A DNA stretch of 64,000 nt from an uncultured Anaerolineae bacterium (lineage in GTDB: Bacteria > Chloroflexota > Anaerolineae > J036 > Brachytrichaceae). The stretch's first letter is position 1; each line of letters opens with the position of its first letter. The DNA is taken from positions 1-64,000 of the forward strand of contig CALBEF010000021.1 in the NCBI GenBank assembly GCA_937927775.1, written 5' to 3'. Positions 41,365 to 50,158 of this stretch are shown here, piece after piece. The notes below the pieces were generated by a model. The model had not been told where the DNA came from and did not search any database. It worked only from the letters and a program-made list of their open reading frames with translations. The position numbers and the translations under genes were made by a program.

Positions 41365-41805
41365 TTACAGCTTGCCGAATAGCCTGACAAAGCCGCGATG
41401 CAAGGCATGGAATCCGCGCACCGGCTGGGCGTACATCAGGATGCACTTGCCGGTGACAAGATTCAAGCCCAGTTCGCGCCCGGCGGCAAGCGTATCCGCC
41501 GACTCAGCGCCCTGTTGCAGCCACACATTCCTGATGCCGGCGGCAGCCGCGTCGCGCAGCACCGGCGCGGCCTTTTGAGGCGGAACAGTCACCAGCACGC
41601 CATCGACTTTGCCTTTCAGCGCAGCCAGGTTTGGATAGCACGGCGCGCCCGAGATCTCCTGCGCTTCGGGATGCACCGCGAACACCTGATACCCGCGCGC
41701 TTCCAGCTCGGTGTACGCCATGTTGCCAAACTTCCTGCCACTGCGCGACACACCGACCACGGCAATGCGCTTGCCGCCCACGAAATCCAGTACGGCCTGA
41801 TCCAT
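41365..41805 (-). CDS. CoA-binding domain protein (YccU-like)
   Basis: 146 aa; start ATG 41805 with AGGAG upstream, the longer frame to 41871 rejected. A single Rossmann-like CoA-binding domain: RIAVVGVSRSGRKFGNMAYT, then VFAVHPEAQEISG, VDGVLVTVPPQKAAPVL and NVWLQQGAES. Stand-alone members are common and of unknown function; they resemble the N-terminal domain of succinyl-CoA ligase alpha. Confidence 0.88.
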   Translation of the reverse strand: MDQAVLDFVGGKRIAVVGVSRSGRKFGNMAYTELEARGYQVFAVHPEAQEISGAPCYPNLAALKGKVDGVLVTVPPQKAAPVLRDAAAAGIRNVWLQQGAESADTLAAGRELGLNLVTGKCILMYAQPVRGFHALHRGFVRLFGKL

Positions 41806-41970
41806 GTGTGTTTCTCCTGTTGCTGGCGAACCTGCGTGCGCGTTGTCATTATCCTCCCGCAGGTTCAACAACCTGCGCGAGGCACAATCAGATTTTAGCC
41901 GCGATCACCGCGCCGGCATGGGTCGCGGGAACGACGCGGGTTCCGCCGAAATACCGACACGCAGGCCGGC

Positions 41971-42897
41971 TCATGCTTCGGGGTCGGGGTTCCACCAGCA
42001 CGGCCCCTTGTCGCGGCGCGCATCCACCGCCCGGCGCCGAATGTCCTCCATCTGCGCCGGGGACAGGGGGGCGAAGGATGCAGCCGCCGCAAAGGCGGCA
42101 TCCTGCTCGTTGGGGAAGCTCAAGCCCAGCAGCGCCACATCGGGATCGAGCGTCAGAGTGTAGTGCAAGCACTCACTGACGCTGAGCCGGGGCAGCGCCG
42201 CTTCGAGCGCGTCGGCCCCGCCGGATGACAGCTTGCCGCGCGGCCGGCGTTGCAGGGGCTGGTTATAGCCGGCTGTGTCGCCCAGCAACTTGCCGGCGCC
42301 AAACGTCTTGAAGCACACCGTCCCCACCCCGCGCGCTTTGGCCAGTGGCAGGATGTCGGTGATGTAGCGCGCATCCACAAACGGGCCGACGGGGAACATG
42401 ACGAGGTCGCACAGGCCGGCCTCGATGGCTGCGCGCAGCACGTCGGGATGATGCGACGAAATACCGCCGAAGCGCGTCTTGCCGGCGCGGATGCAGTCTT
42501 TCAGTTGATCGAAGCCGGCGCCGGACTGCGTTAGCCGGCTGAACGTCTCCAGCGACGACAGGCCGTGGAACACGAAGGCGTCGGTATAGTCCAGTTGCAG
42601 CCGGTTCAGCGACGCCTCGATCTGCGGCGCAACCGGCGCTTCCAGGTCGTCGATCTTAGAGATGACAAACATGCGGTCGCGCGCGCCTTGCACGGCGCGA
42701 CCCACAATCTCTTCTGAGTAGCCCTGCTCGTAGCCGGGGGCGGTGTCGATCAGGTTGAGGCCGGCGTCGATGGCGCGGCGGGCGGTCGCCACCAGCGTGT
42801 CGAGCGGCAGGGCGCGGTCGGCCAGATCGCCGATGCCGAGTTGTGTGGCGATGAAGCCGGTGCGCCCCAGCGCGCGGCGGGGATGAAATTGTGTCAT
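41971..42897 (-). CDS. aldo/keto reductase
   Basis: 308 aa from ATG 42897 (GGAGGAG just upstream). The catalytic tetrad is visible: Asp in LIDTAPGYEQG with Tyr a few residues on, Lys in VISKIDD, His in FVFHGLSS. TIM-barrel NADPH-dependent carbonyl reductase; C-terminal Trp-rich CWWNPDPEA. It is the intact relative of the decayed copy at 40946 but not its parent. Substrate unknown. Confidence 0.88.
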   Translation of the reverse strand: MTQFHPRRALGRTGFIATQLGIGDLADRALPLDTLVATARRAIDAGLNLIDTAPGYEQGYSEEIVGRAVQGARDRMFVISKIDDLEAPVAPQIEASLNRLQLDYTDAFVFHGLSSLETFSRLTQSGAGFDQLKDCIRAGKTRFGGISSHHPDVLRAAIEAGLCDLVMFPVGPFVDARYITDILPLAKARGVGTVCFKTFGAGKLLGDTAGYNQPLQRRPRGKLSSGGADALEAALPRLSVSECLHYTLTLDPDVALLGLSFPNEQDAAFAAAASFAPLSPAQMEDIRRRAVDARRDKGPCWWNPDPEA

Positions 42898-42950
42898 CTC
42901 TACTCCTCCAGGCACTGACGTCGCCTGAGCTCGCGCTCAGTGGGAGCGCC

Positions 42951-43559
42951 TCACTCAACAAACGTCCAAACGGAATCACCTTTGCCAGACAACAACGCCC
43001 GCCACTCGACAAAGCCGCAGAACGGGATCATGCCGAGGTGAGTGAGAAAGAACACGAGCCGATTACCGGGCCAGACTGGCAATATGGGCGTGAACCCAAC
43101 CCGGCCCGGCGCGTTCTCTTCGTGGCCGGCGCACACATCGCGGGTCTCGTCGGCGATGCGCATGCGCAGCCAGGTGTGGCCCATCGTCCAGTCGGGTCTG
43201 CGATCCACGCGCACTTTCAATGAGTGAACCGCCTGAGTGTCGAAACCAGGCCGGTCGAGCACCTGCTCGAGAGCGAGACTGTATTGCGTGCAATAGCCCA
43301 TGCCGTGCTCGAAGGCGCGCGCCGGCGTATCCCACCAGTTGCGGGTCGAGTAGACGCCAAACTGGCGCGCGACGAGGCGCTGGGCAAATGCAACGAGATC
43401 CCAGCCCGCCAGGCCGCTGCGCCGACAGGCTGCCACGGCATCGTCGATGGTGGTGATGCCATCAACCGACACGCGCAGGCAGCCGCGCAGCGCCAGCTTC
43501 AGTGTGCCTGGCAACGCCAGGGCGCCCAAGCCCGCAGCAGTTGCGACCGCAACACGCAC
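42951..43559 (-). CDS. transglutaminase-like protein
   Basis: 202 aa; GTG start at 43559 uncertain. A papain-like transglutaminase core: Cys in HGMGYCTQYSLALEQVL, His in MGHTWLRM, Asp in TRDVCAG, in the right order and spacing. N-terminal hydrophobic segment (about 1-25) suggests membrane association, and a second hydrophobic stretch (LVFFLTHLGMIPF) lies near the C terminus. Such proteins are usually proteases or peptidases rather than cross-linking enzymes. Function unknown. Confidence 0.72.
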   Translation of the reverse strand: MRVAVATAAGLGALALPGTLKLALRGCLRVSVDGITTIDDAVAACRRSGLAGWDLVAFAQRLVARQFGVYSTRNWWDTPARAFEHGMGYCTQYSLALEQVLDRPGFDTQAVHSLKVRVDRRPDWTMGHTWLRMRIADETRDVCAGHEENAPGRVGFTPILPVWPGNRLVFFLTHLGMIPFCGFVEWRALLSGKGDSVWTFVE

Positions 43560-43615
43560 CCAGTCTTCTGCGATTTGGCATCAAGGATATCCCCTGGCTC
43601 TCGCCGGGCGCCGGC

Positions 43616-44920
43616 CTATGCTTGCGCCGCGTCTTGCGCCGCGTCTTGCGCCGCGTCTTGCGCCGGCTCAGCCGGATACTCCAGCCCGCCTTTCACCAGC
43701 CGGTTGGACAAGAACAGGAGCGCCACGCCCGCGCACAACAAAGCAATCATGAGCAGGAAAGGCAGTATACGATTCCACTCCGACAACTGGCCGGCAATCC
43801 ATCCGAACGGCGAGGTGAGCACGATCATCACCACGTACAGAATGGCCAGAATGCGGGCGCGCTCTTTCGGGTCGATGGCCGTGATAACCAGCTTGTCGAC
43901 CAGCGTCGTCGCCGCCGGTGTGGCGAACGCTTCCAGCGCAGTGACAGCGAGCAGGATCGCGTAATCGCCCGGCGGCGCGGCAATCAGAAACACCTGGCTC
44001 ACCGTCAGCCCCAGCATGCCCCAGATCAGCGGCGCGCGCACATCCATCCTGTTGAGCCGGGGCATGACCGTGAAGTAGAACACCAGCATGACGATCGACC
44101 GCGCAAAGGTGAAGATCACCAGGTGCTCGGCCGGGATCAGCAGCGTCTCGGTGACGAGGATGGACCAGAACGTTCCCTTCACCGTCCAGACGATGTTGAG
44201 CAGAATCATCAACACAGCGGCGAAGACCGTGGCCGGCATGCGCAGGATTTGCCGCAGCACTTCGGGATACTCGCGCAACATGCCCAGCCACGGTTGATGC
44301 CGGGTCTCCGCCATGCGCGCCACGCCGCGCTGCGTCTCGGTCACCATGTTGTTCATGATGAGAAACTTGGCGGTCATCATCACAAAGGAGAGCAGGTACA
44401 GGCCGCGCATGGTCGGCACGAGCGAGAACCGGTCGATCAGCACGCCGGTGACAGGCGAGACAAACGCCGCGACCAGGCCGGCGATGTAGATGAGCGAGTA
44501 CACATCGATGAGCAGCTTTGGGTCGGTGTCTTCGACCAGCAGGCACGTCCACGAGTTGGCCGACACGCGCCAGATGCTGTTGAAGATGGCGGCCACCAGG
44601 AAATAATTGAAGTCCTGCGCGGCAGCCCAGATCAGGCACGGGATGCTCCACGAGATGAGGTCGGACACGAGCGTTGTGCGCTTGCGCCCGAACTTGTCGG
44701 TGATGGCGCCGCTGACGGCGGTCCAGAACACTTGCAGCAGCAGGCCGATGCTGGTCAACAGGCCGATCTGGCTGTCGGCCAGGCCGAGCGACAGCATATA
44801 GACCGACACATAGGGCGCGTAGAGATTGAACGGGATGCCCCACAGGGGCTCGGTCAGCACGCAGCCGCGCACATTGCCGCGCAGGCTTTTGAGCGTCGAG
44901 ATCAGCGGGTGGTTGGTCAA
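43616..44920 (-). CDS. MFS transporter
   Basis: 434 aa, twelve helices. LADSQIGLLTSIGLLLQVFW and the loop GAITDKFGRKRTTLVSDLISW are the classical MFS signature between helices 2 and 3. Substrate not identifiable. The C terminus ends with repeated AQDAAQDAAQ from a 12-bp tandem repeat, so its length may vary between strains. Confidence 0.85.
   Translation of the reverse strand: MTNHPLISTLKSLRGNVRGCVLTEPLWGIPFNLYAPYVSVYMLSLGLADSQIGLLTSIGLLLQVFWTAVSGAITDKFGRKRTTLVSDLISWSIPCLIWAAAQDFNYFLVAAIFNSIWRVSANSWTCLLVEDTDPKLLIDVYSLIYIAGLVAAFVSPVTGVLIDRFSLVPTMRGLYLLSFVMMTAKFLIMNNMVTETQRGVARMAETRHQPWLGMLREYPEVLRQILRMPATVFAAVLMILLNIVWTVKGTFWSILVTETLLIPAEHLVIFTFARSIVMLVFYFTVMPRLNRMDVRAPLIWGMLGLTVSQVFLIAAPPGDYAILLAVTALEAFATPAATTLVDKLVITAIDPKERARILAILYVVMIVLTSPFGWIAGQLSEWNRILPFLLMIALLCAGVALLFLSNRLVKGGLEYPAEPAQDAAQDAAQDAAQA
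43621..43667 (-). repeat. 12-bp tandem repeat at the end of the MFS gene
   Basis: CTTGCGCCGCGT repeated about 3.5 times, coding for the AQDA unit of the transporter tail. In-frame (12 = 4 codons), so copy number can change without loss of the frame. Confidence 0.9.
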
Positions 44921-45117
44921 CGAATTCCTCTGGCGATGTTATAGCTGAGATGACAGAGCACAGAGAACAGAGCACAGATTACAGATGGCAGCGAGCGCGA
45001 TCGGTCGGAGGGATACAATCCATCAGTGACCGGCATGGCGCCAAAAGACACCGCCTGACGCCATCATCCTGGGCGCCGGCATCTCAGACAAAGGCGCAAA
45101 CGCGCCAGGAGATTCAC

Positions 45118-46512
45118 ATGTCATTCCACCCGCACACCGTCATCGAGCCGTTTCGCATCAAAACCGTCGAGCCGATCCGGCGCGCCACACGCGATGAGCG
45201 CGAGGCAGCGCTGAAAGCCGCCGGCTACAACCTGTTTCTGCTGAAGGCGGAAGATGTGCTGATCGACCTGCTCACCGACTCCGGCACCGGCGCCATGTCG
45301 TCGGCGCAATGGGGCGGCATGATGCAGGGCGATGAATCCTACGCCGGCGCGAAGTCGTTCTACCGTTTCGAGGCCGCCGTGCGCGAGATCACCGGCTTCA
45401 GGCACGTCATCCCTACCCACCAGGGCCGCGCCGCCGAGCGCATCCTGTTTGGCTCCATGCTGAAGCCGGGCGACATCGTGCCCAATAACACGCACTTCGA
45501 CACCACACGCGCCAACGTCGAATATCGCGGCGCGACGGCGCTCGACATCCCCGTGGCCGAGGGACGCCAGCCGGCGCTCATTCACCCCTTCAAAGGCAAC
45601 ATCGACCTGCCGGCGCTGGAGCGCGCCATCACCGACAATCCGGGGCGCGTGCCGCTGGCGATGATCACCGTCACCAACAACTCTGGCGGCGGCCAACCCG
45701 TAAGCATGGCCAACATCCGTGCCGCCAGCGACATCTGTCACAAGCATGGCGTGCCATTTTTCATCGACGCCTGCCGCTTCGCGGAGAACGCCTGGTTCAT
45801 CAAGATGCGCGAGCCGGGCTATGCCGGCAAGTCGCCGCTGGAGATCGCGCAGGAAATGTTCCGCTGCGCCGACGGCTGCACCATGAGCGCCAAGAAAGAC
45901 GGCCTGGCGAACATCGGCGGATTTCTGGCGCTCAACGATGACGATCTGGCCCAACGCTGCCGCAACATGCTCATCCTGACCGAGGGTTTCCCCACCTATG
46001 GCGGACTGGCCGGCTATGACCTGGAAGCCATTGCAGTCGGGTTGAAGGAGGCGCTGGACGAGGATTACCTGCGCTATCGCATCCGCTCGGTGGAGTACCT
46101 GGGCGAAAAGCTGACCGCCGCCGGCATCCCGATCGTGCAGCCGCCGGGCGGACACGCGATCTACCTGGACGCCAAAGCGATGTTGCCGCACATCCCGCAG
46201 TCCGAGTACCCGGCCTGGGCGCTGTCGCTGGCGCTGTATCTGGAGGGCGGCGTGCGCTCGGTGGAGATTGGCTCGGTGATGTTTGGCCGGCAGCCCGACG
46301 GCAGCGAGCAGCCGGCGGCGATGGAACTGGTGCGGCTGGCGTTCCCGCGCCGGGTGTACACGCAAAGCCATGTGGACTACCTGGCCGAAGTGCTGCTGTA
46401 TGTGAACAGCATCAAGGATCGCGTGCGCGGGGTGCGGATGGTGGAGGCGCCGGCGACGCTGCGCCACTTCAGCGCGCGCATGGCGCCGGCGCACGGGGCA
46501 GTGATTGTGTAG
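45118..46512 (+). CDS. beta-eliminating lyase (tryptophanase / tyrosine phenol-lyase type)
   Basis: 464 aa PLP enzyme; start ATG 45118, with CCAGGAG about 7 nt upstream. Schiff-base Lys in SAKKDGLANIGGFL; other family blocks: LTDSGTGAMSSAQWGGMM, PTHQGRAAERILF, THFDTTRANVEYRGA and FPTYGGLAGYDLEA. It would split an aromatic amino acid into the free aromatic, pyruvate and ammonia. Specificity (tryptophan or tyrosine) cannot be settled by eye. Heptamer repeats of ACAGAGC type (about 44949-44985) lie upstream. Confidence 0.88.
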   Translation: MSFHPHTVIEPFRIKTVEPIRRATRDEREAALKAAGYNLFLLKAEDVLIDLLTDSGTGAMSSAQWGGMMQGDESYAGAKSFYRFEAAVREITGFRHVIPTHQGRAAERILFGSMLKPGDIVPNNTHFDTTRANVEYRGATALDIPVAEGRQPALIHPFKGNIDLPALERAITDNPGRVPLAMITVTNNSGGGQPVSMANIRAASDICHKHGVPFFIDACRFAENAWFIKMREPGYAGKSPLEIAQEMFRCADGCTMSAKKDGLANIGGFLALNDDDLAQRCRNMLILTEGFPTYGGLAGYDLEAIAVGLKEALDEDYLRYRIRSVEYLGEKLTAAGIPIVQPPGGHAIYLDAKAMLPHIPQSEYPAWALSLALYLEGGVRSVEIGSVMFGRQPDGSEQPAAMELVRLAFPRRVYTQSHVDYLAEVLLYVNSIKDRVRGVRMVEAPATLRHFSARMAPAHGAVIV

Positions 46513-46658
46513 CGCCGTTCTCAGCGCAGCATACTACCGGGCGGCCTTGCTCGGCTGCGACAATCAAGACAAGCAGTCTACTGGCGCCGGGCATGCGCAA
46601 ATGATGTTCAACCCCGGCTTGACAATCGCTTCAGCCGGCAGCTCGGCGCTGCCCGGAT

Positions 46659-47561
46659 TCATCTCCATATCTGAGACGAGGCTTTCTCCAGAAGACACGG
46701 CTGCGCGCTCTCGCGCGCGTTCGAGTATTGCAGCGGGAGCGTTTTCCTGAGGAATGTCAGCGGGTCGTAATTCGTCCACAAAACCTCCTGACGCATCGCT
46801 TTGGATGAGTGAATGGGCTTGACGGGCGCCTCGGTGCGATGCCAGTCTGCGTACAACTCGTTGAACAGCGGCGAATCATAGCCGGACAAGGCGACCTTCC
46901 CTCGCGCGCGACGCAGAATCGCCGCCAGGTCTCGATGCGCCTGGTCGGACATCTCGCAAGCGTAGGCCTTCACATCTGCGCGCGAATCGTGCGGATAAGG
47001 CGGGTCGCAATAGAAAAGCGTGTCCGGCGAGTCATAGCGTTGAATGACTTCTGCCGCCGGCGCGTGTTCGATCTGCACGCGCAGCAGGCGTTGAGCGATG
47101 GCAGGCAGGTCTTCAACACTGCCCAGCCAGCGCGACACAGCCCCCGCCATGCCGGCGCGTGAGGTCAACACACAATGCGCCCAGCGCCCGACCGAGGCAG
47201 TCTGAGCCAGGCCCGTGCGCACCTGGCGCGCGCGCACGAAGAATCGCCGGGCGCGCTCAATGTCACTCAGGTCAGGGGATGGTTCAGAGCACGCAATCTC
47301 GAGCTCCTCGCGCGAAAACGGCGTCAGCCCGATTGCGCGTATCAACTCATCCGGCTGCTCGCGCAACACCCGAAAGAACAACACGACATCGCCGTACACG
47401 TCGTTGTAGGTTTCCACCGGCGACGGCTTCCGGTTCAGCAGCACTGCCGCCGACCCACCGAATGGCTCACAATAGTGAGTGGTCTCAGGCAGCAACGGCA
47501 ACAGCCAGTCCAGATGACTGAACTTGCCTCCATACCAGCCAAACGCAATCAGCTTACCCAT
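46659..47561 (-). CDS. DNA adenine methylase (D12 class)
   Basis: 300 aa N6-adenine methyltransferase. SAM-binding FGWYGGKF and YCEPFGGSAAVLLNRKP, catalytic DPPYPHDSR at about residue 189. No restriction endonuclease is next to it, so it looks like an orphan (Dam-like) methylase. The sequence normally ends near VLWTNYDP; the last 30 residues here are a basic tail and may be an extension by loss of the original stop. Recognition sequence unknown. Confidence 0.88.
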   Translation of the reverse strand: MGKLIAFGWYGGKFSHLDWLLPLLPETTHYCEPFGGSAAVLLNRKPSPVETYNDVYGDVVLFFRVLREQPDELIRAIGLTPFSREELEIACSEPSPDLSDIERARRFFVRARQVRTGLAQTASVGRWAHCVLTSRAGMAGAVSRWLGSVEDLPAIAQRLLRVQIEHAPAAEVIQRYDSPDTLFYCDPPYPHDSRADVKAYACEMSDQAHRDLAAILRRARGKVALSGYDSPLFNELYADWHRTEAPVKPIHSSKAMRQEVLWTNYDPLTFLRKTLPLQYSNARESAQPCLLEKASSQIWR

Positions 47562-47596
47562 CGTTGAATGCTATTATCCCCTGTTGAGAGCAACCT

Positions 47597-47713
47597 ATGA
47601 CCACTTGCTATGACCTGCCGCGCCGCGAGATCGTCGCGCGCGCCATTCGCTTTCAAACACCGCCGCGCCTGCCCTTCGATCTGCCTGAGCCGTATGGCAC
47701 AGACATCGCCTGA
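47597..47713 (+). pseudogene. possible remnant of a uroporphyrinogen-decarboxylase-like gene (38 codons)
   Basis: ATG 47597 to TGA 47713 reads RREIVARAIRFQTPPRLPF then DLPEPYG, which looks like the N terminus of UroD-like methyltransferases. Then the frame stops. It could be a truncated remnant or chance. Recognition is tentative. Confidence 0.3.
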
Positions 47714-47802
47714 CCGGCGCGTTCAACAGGCTCAGGCAACGCAAGCGCCGAACGAAAGAGTGGTTCTGATCCACAATGGGCGCACTGAAACTAAGGAGGA
47801 TG

Positions 47803-48351
47803 ATGAGCGCGCCCAAACGACAACTCAAGATGCGCCGGCCCGATCTGCTCGACCTGCCGGCGCTCGCTATCAGCCCCGGCTACGTCCTGCGCACCTGGCT
47901 GCCGGGCGACGAACAAGCCTGGGCCGATATCATAAACACCGGCATCGGCGAGGGCTGGACGGTCGATCTGGTGCGGGAGAAGTTTTCGACCCTGCCCCAG
48001 TTCACGCCCGACGCAGTGTTCTTCGCCACGCGCGACGGCCAGCCGGTTGGCACGGCCACAGCCTGGCGCGTGCCGGCAACCGAAACCCGGCAGGGCTACG
48101 TGCACATGGTGTGCGTGCTGCCAGAGCATCGCGGACACAACCTGGGCTACCTGACGACACTGGCCACATTGCACTGGTTCAAGCAGCACGGTTTCAGCCA
48201 CGCCGTTCTGGAAACAGATGACTTCCGCCTGCCGGCGATCAAAGCCTACCTGCGTCTGGGTTTCGCGCCGGCCATCGAGCCGGGCGACGACGAAATGCAT
48301 CAACGGTGGGACAAAATCATGCGCGCGCTGAATCAAACAAGCGGCGCGTAA
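47803..48351 (+). CDS. GNAT family acetyltransferase
   Basis: 182 aa. ATG 47803 is 3 nt after GGAGG (47795-47799); ATG 47800 touches it. Acetyl-CoA-binding VHMVCVLPEHRGHNLGYLTT, then the typical ETDDFRLPAIKAYLRLGF closing block. Substrate unknown. It is followed by a long inverted heptamer repeat. Confidence 0.85.
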   Translation: MSAPKRQLKMRRPDLLDLPALAISPGYVLRTWLPGDEQAWADIINTGIGEGWTVDLVREKFSTLPQFTPDAVFFATRDGQPVGTATAWRVPATETRQGYVHMVCVLPEHRGHNLGYLTTLATLHWFKQHGFSHAVLETDDFRLPAIKAYLRLGFAPAIEPGDDEMHQRWDKIMRALNQTSGA

Positions 48352-48353
48352 AG

Positions 48354-48500
48354 CGCGTTGCGTATCACGTGCTGCGTATTGAGTGTTGCGTATCCGGGCT
48401 CCGTGCGCCCGACTGGGTTTGCTCCAGGCGCTACGAAATGCGCAATACGCAATACGCAATACGAAATACGCAATACGCAATACGCAATACGAGACACGCC
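48354..48500. repeat. inverted heptamer repeat tract between convergent genes
   Basis: Left arm of TTGCGTA-type units (about 48354-48393), a 40-bp centre, and a right arm of ATACGCA-type units (about 48434-48500), which are complementary. It can fold into a long imperfect hairpin between the GNAT and phosphatase genes, and may act as their shared terminator. Confidence 0.9.
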
Positions 48501-48509
48501 CCCTCGCCT

Positions 48510-49121
48510 TCAGCGGGGAACAACATTGACCGCGCGCAGGATAGTCGCGCCGGGGTAGCAATCGATGGCGGTGACACTGCCCAGGTCGATGCGCCAGCGC
48601 CAATGATCGCGCAGCGGCACGCCGGTGAGCATACACAGCACAACCTGAATGGGCGTGGCGTGCGTGACCACGATCACGCGCTGCCTGGGATGCGCATATC
48701 CCAGCCGGCGCCAGGCAGTCATCACCCGCTCGGCCATGTCGGCCAGCGACTCGCCCTGCGCCGGCGCATGGTTGAGCGCGTCGGCGAAGCGGTTGGCGGC
48801 GTCCTGTGGGTAACGTTGCATCACCTCGGCATACGTCAAACCCTCCCACAGGCCATGCGACCCCTCGCGCCAGTCCTCGTTGGCGAGGCAGGGCAGCTTG
48901 CGCGCGCCAACAATCGCGCGCGCGACGGATTCGGCGCGGCTCAATCCGCTGTGAATGACGGCGTCCACTTTGCGGCCGGCGAAATATGAGGCCAGCGCGC
49001 GCGCCTGCCGCCGGCCATAGTCGGTCAGCGGACGGTCGGTATGACTTTGGTACCGGCCGGCCAGATTCCAGTCGGTCTGGCCGTGCCGCACCAGCCAGAC
49101 GCTGCGTGGGATGTTCATCAT
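48510..49121 (-). CDS. histidine phosphatase family protein
   Basis: 203 aa from ATG 49121. Phosphoglycerate-mutase/CobC fold: LVRHGQTDWN (phospho-His) near residue 12, acid in REGSHGLWEGLTYAEV, second His in VVTHATPIQ. Related members are alpha-ribazole phosphatase or phosphoglycerate mutase-like; no cobalamin genes are next to it. Its start and that of the CopD gene are 27 bp apart and divergent. Confidence 0.87.
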   Translation of the reverse strand: MMNIPRSVWLVRHGQTDWNLAGRYQSHTDRPLTDYGRRQARALASYFAGRKVDAVIHSGLSRAESVARAIVGARKLPCLANEDWREGSHGLWEGLTYAEVMQRYPQDAANRFADALNHAPAQGESLADMAERVMTAWRRLGYAHPRQRVIVVTHATPIQVVLCMLTGVPLRDHWRWRIDLGSVTAIDCYPGATILRAVNVVPR

Positions 49122-49148
49122 CTGCTGGCATTCTATACTCTGGCCGAC

Positions 49149-50000
49149 ATGGCAATACAAGTAGCTGCGCACTGGCTGGCGCTGATCGCGTTCACGGCGC
49201 TGGCCGGCGGCATAATCGTTTCGCTGATCGTGATGCGGTCGGCGGCGGCCCGGCCACTCGTCGAAGCGGTTGCTGCGGCGCGGCGGCGCTGGCTGGCCGG
49301 CTGGCTGCTGGCCGGCGCGGTTGCCAGCGCGCTGGCCTGGCTGACTGCGCCGGCTGTGTTTGAAGATGCCCGCGCCGGCTGGCTGCTGGCTGCGCGGCTG
49401 GCCTTGTTGAGCGCAATGGCATGGGCTGTCTGGCGACGCAGGGAAACGGGCGCATGGATCGTTGCGCCGGCTCTGGGGCTGCTGCTCACGCAGAGCCTGC
49501 TGAGCCGCAGCGCAGCCCTGCCCGATTGGATCGGACACACGTTAAACGACTGGTTCCACATGACCCTGACGGCGCTGTGGCTGGGCGGTGTCGCTCTGCT
49601 GGCGTTCGTTGTGATCCCGGCGGTCGCGCAGAGGCCGGCCCTGCTGGGGGCGTTTTCACACGTTGTGGATCGCTTCTCGCCGCTGGCGATGTTCTGTGTG
49701 CTCGGGCTGGGCATCAGCGGCGTCATTCAGGCCGGCGCATTCGTGCGCGACCTGAGCGCGCTGATCGAAACGGACTATGGCCGGGCGCTCTCGGCTAAAC
49801 TGGTGGTTGCCGTTGCGCTGGTTGGATTCGGCGCGCTGCATCAACAGGTGATTGCGCCCCGCCTGCGCCTGTGGCAATTTAAAGCCGGCCAACTTCAGGC
49901 AGAACGGGCAACCTTGCGCTTTAGAATCAGCTTATACGCCGAGGTCGCAGCAAGCATGATCCTGCTGCTGTTTGTGGCGATGATGAAGAGTCGTCAGTAG
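49149..50000 (+). CDS. CopD-like copper resistance membrane protein
   Basis: 283 aa, eight helices from ATG 49149; upstream extension to 49041 would overlap the phosphatase gene. Contains His residues in helices typical of CopD (HWLALIAFTALAGG, DWFHMTLTALWLGGVALLAF, FGALHQQVI). The family takes copper or is part of cytochrome oxidase assembly. No CopC is adjacent. The 3' end runs into a heptamer repeat (TCGTCAG). Confidence 0.8.
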   Translation: MAIQVAAHWLALIAFTALAGGIIVSLIVMRSAAARPLVEAVAAARRRWLAGWLLAGAVASALAWLTAPAVFEDARAGWLLAARLALLSAMAWAVWRRRETGAWIVAPALGLLLTQSLLSRSAALPDWIGHTLNDWFHMTLTALWLGGVALLAFVVIPAVAQRPALLGAFSHVVDRFSPLAMFCVLGLGISGVIQAGAFVRDLSALIETDYGRALSAKLVVAVALVGFGALHQQVIAPRLRLWQFKAGQLQAERATLRFRISLYAEVAASMILLLFVAMMKSRQ

Positions 50001-50158
50001 TCAGTAGTCAGTCGTCAGTAGTCAGTCGTCAGTCGTCAGTAGTCAGTAGTCAGTAGTCAGTCGTCAGTCGTCAGATTAGAGAAGGGCGTCAATCGTCAAT
50101 CGTCAATCGGTCAATCGGCAATGGCTCAATCGGCAATGGCTCAATCGTCAATCGGCAT
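49990..50158 (+). repeat. heptamer repeat tract between copD and the molybdopterin oxidase gene
   Basis: First module: GTCAGTA/GTCAGTC/TCGTCAG units, 7-bp period (about 49990-50078). Second module: TCAATCG units (about 50089-50158), partly inside the next gene's start. It provides the N-terminal MAQSAMAQSS of the next protein. Confidence 0.92.

Noticed and set aside
43502-44944. Plus-strand frame of 480 codons over the MFS gene
   Set aside because: His/Gln/Arg-rich reverse reading of the transporter; no domain.
46564-46779. Minus-strand frame of 71 codons overlapping the methylase 3' end
   Set aside because: Plausible composition but overlaps the methylase by 120 bp, has no ribosome site and no recognisable motif.
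48306-48989. Frame containing NTQYAIRNTQYAIRN-type peptide
   Set aside because: It is the translated repeat tract joined to the antisense of the phosphatase gene, not a protein.
49990-50158. Possible CRISPR array
   Set aside because: Units are 7 bp and continuous, with no unique spacers of about 30 bp and no cas genes.
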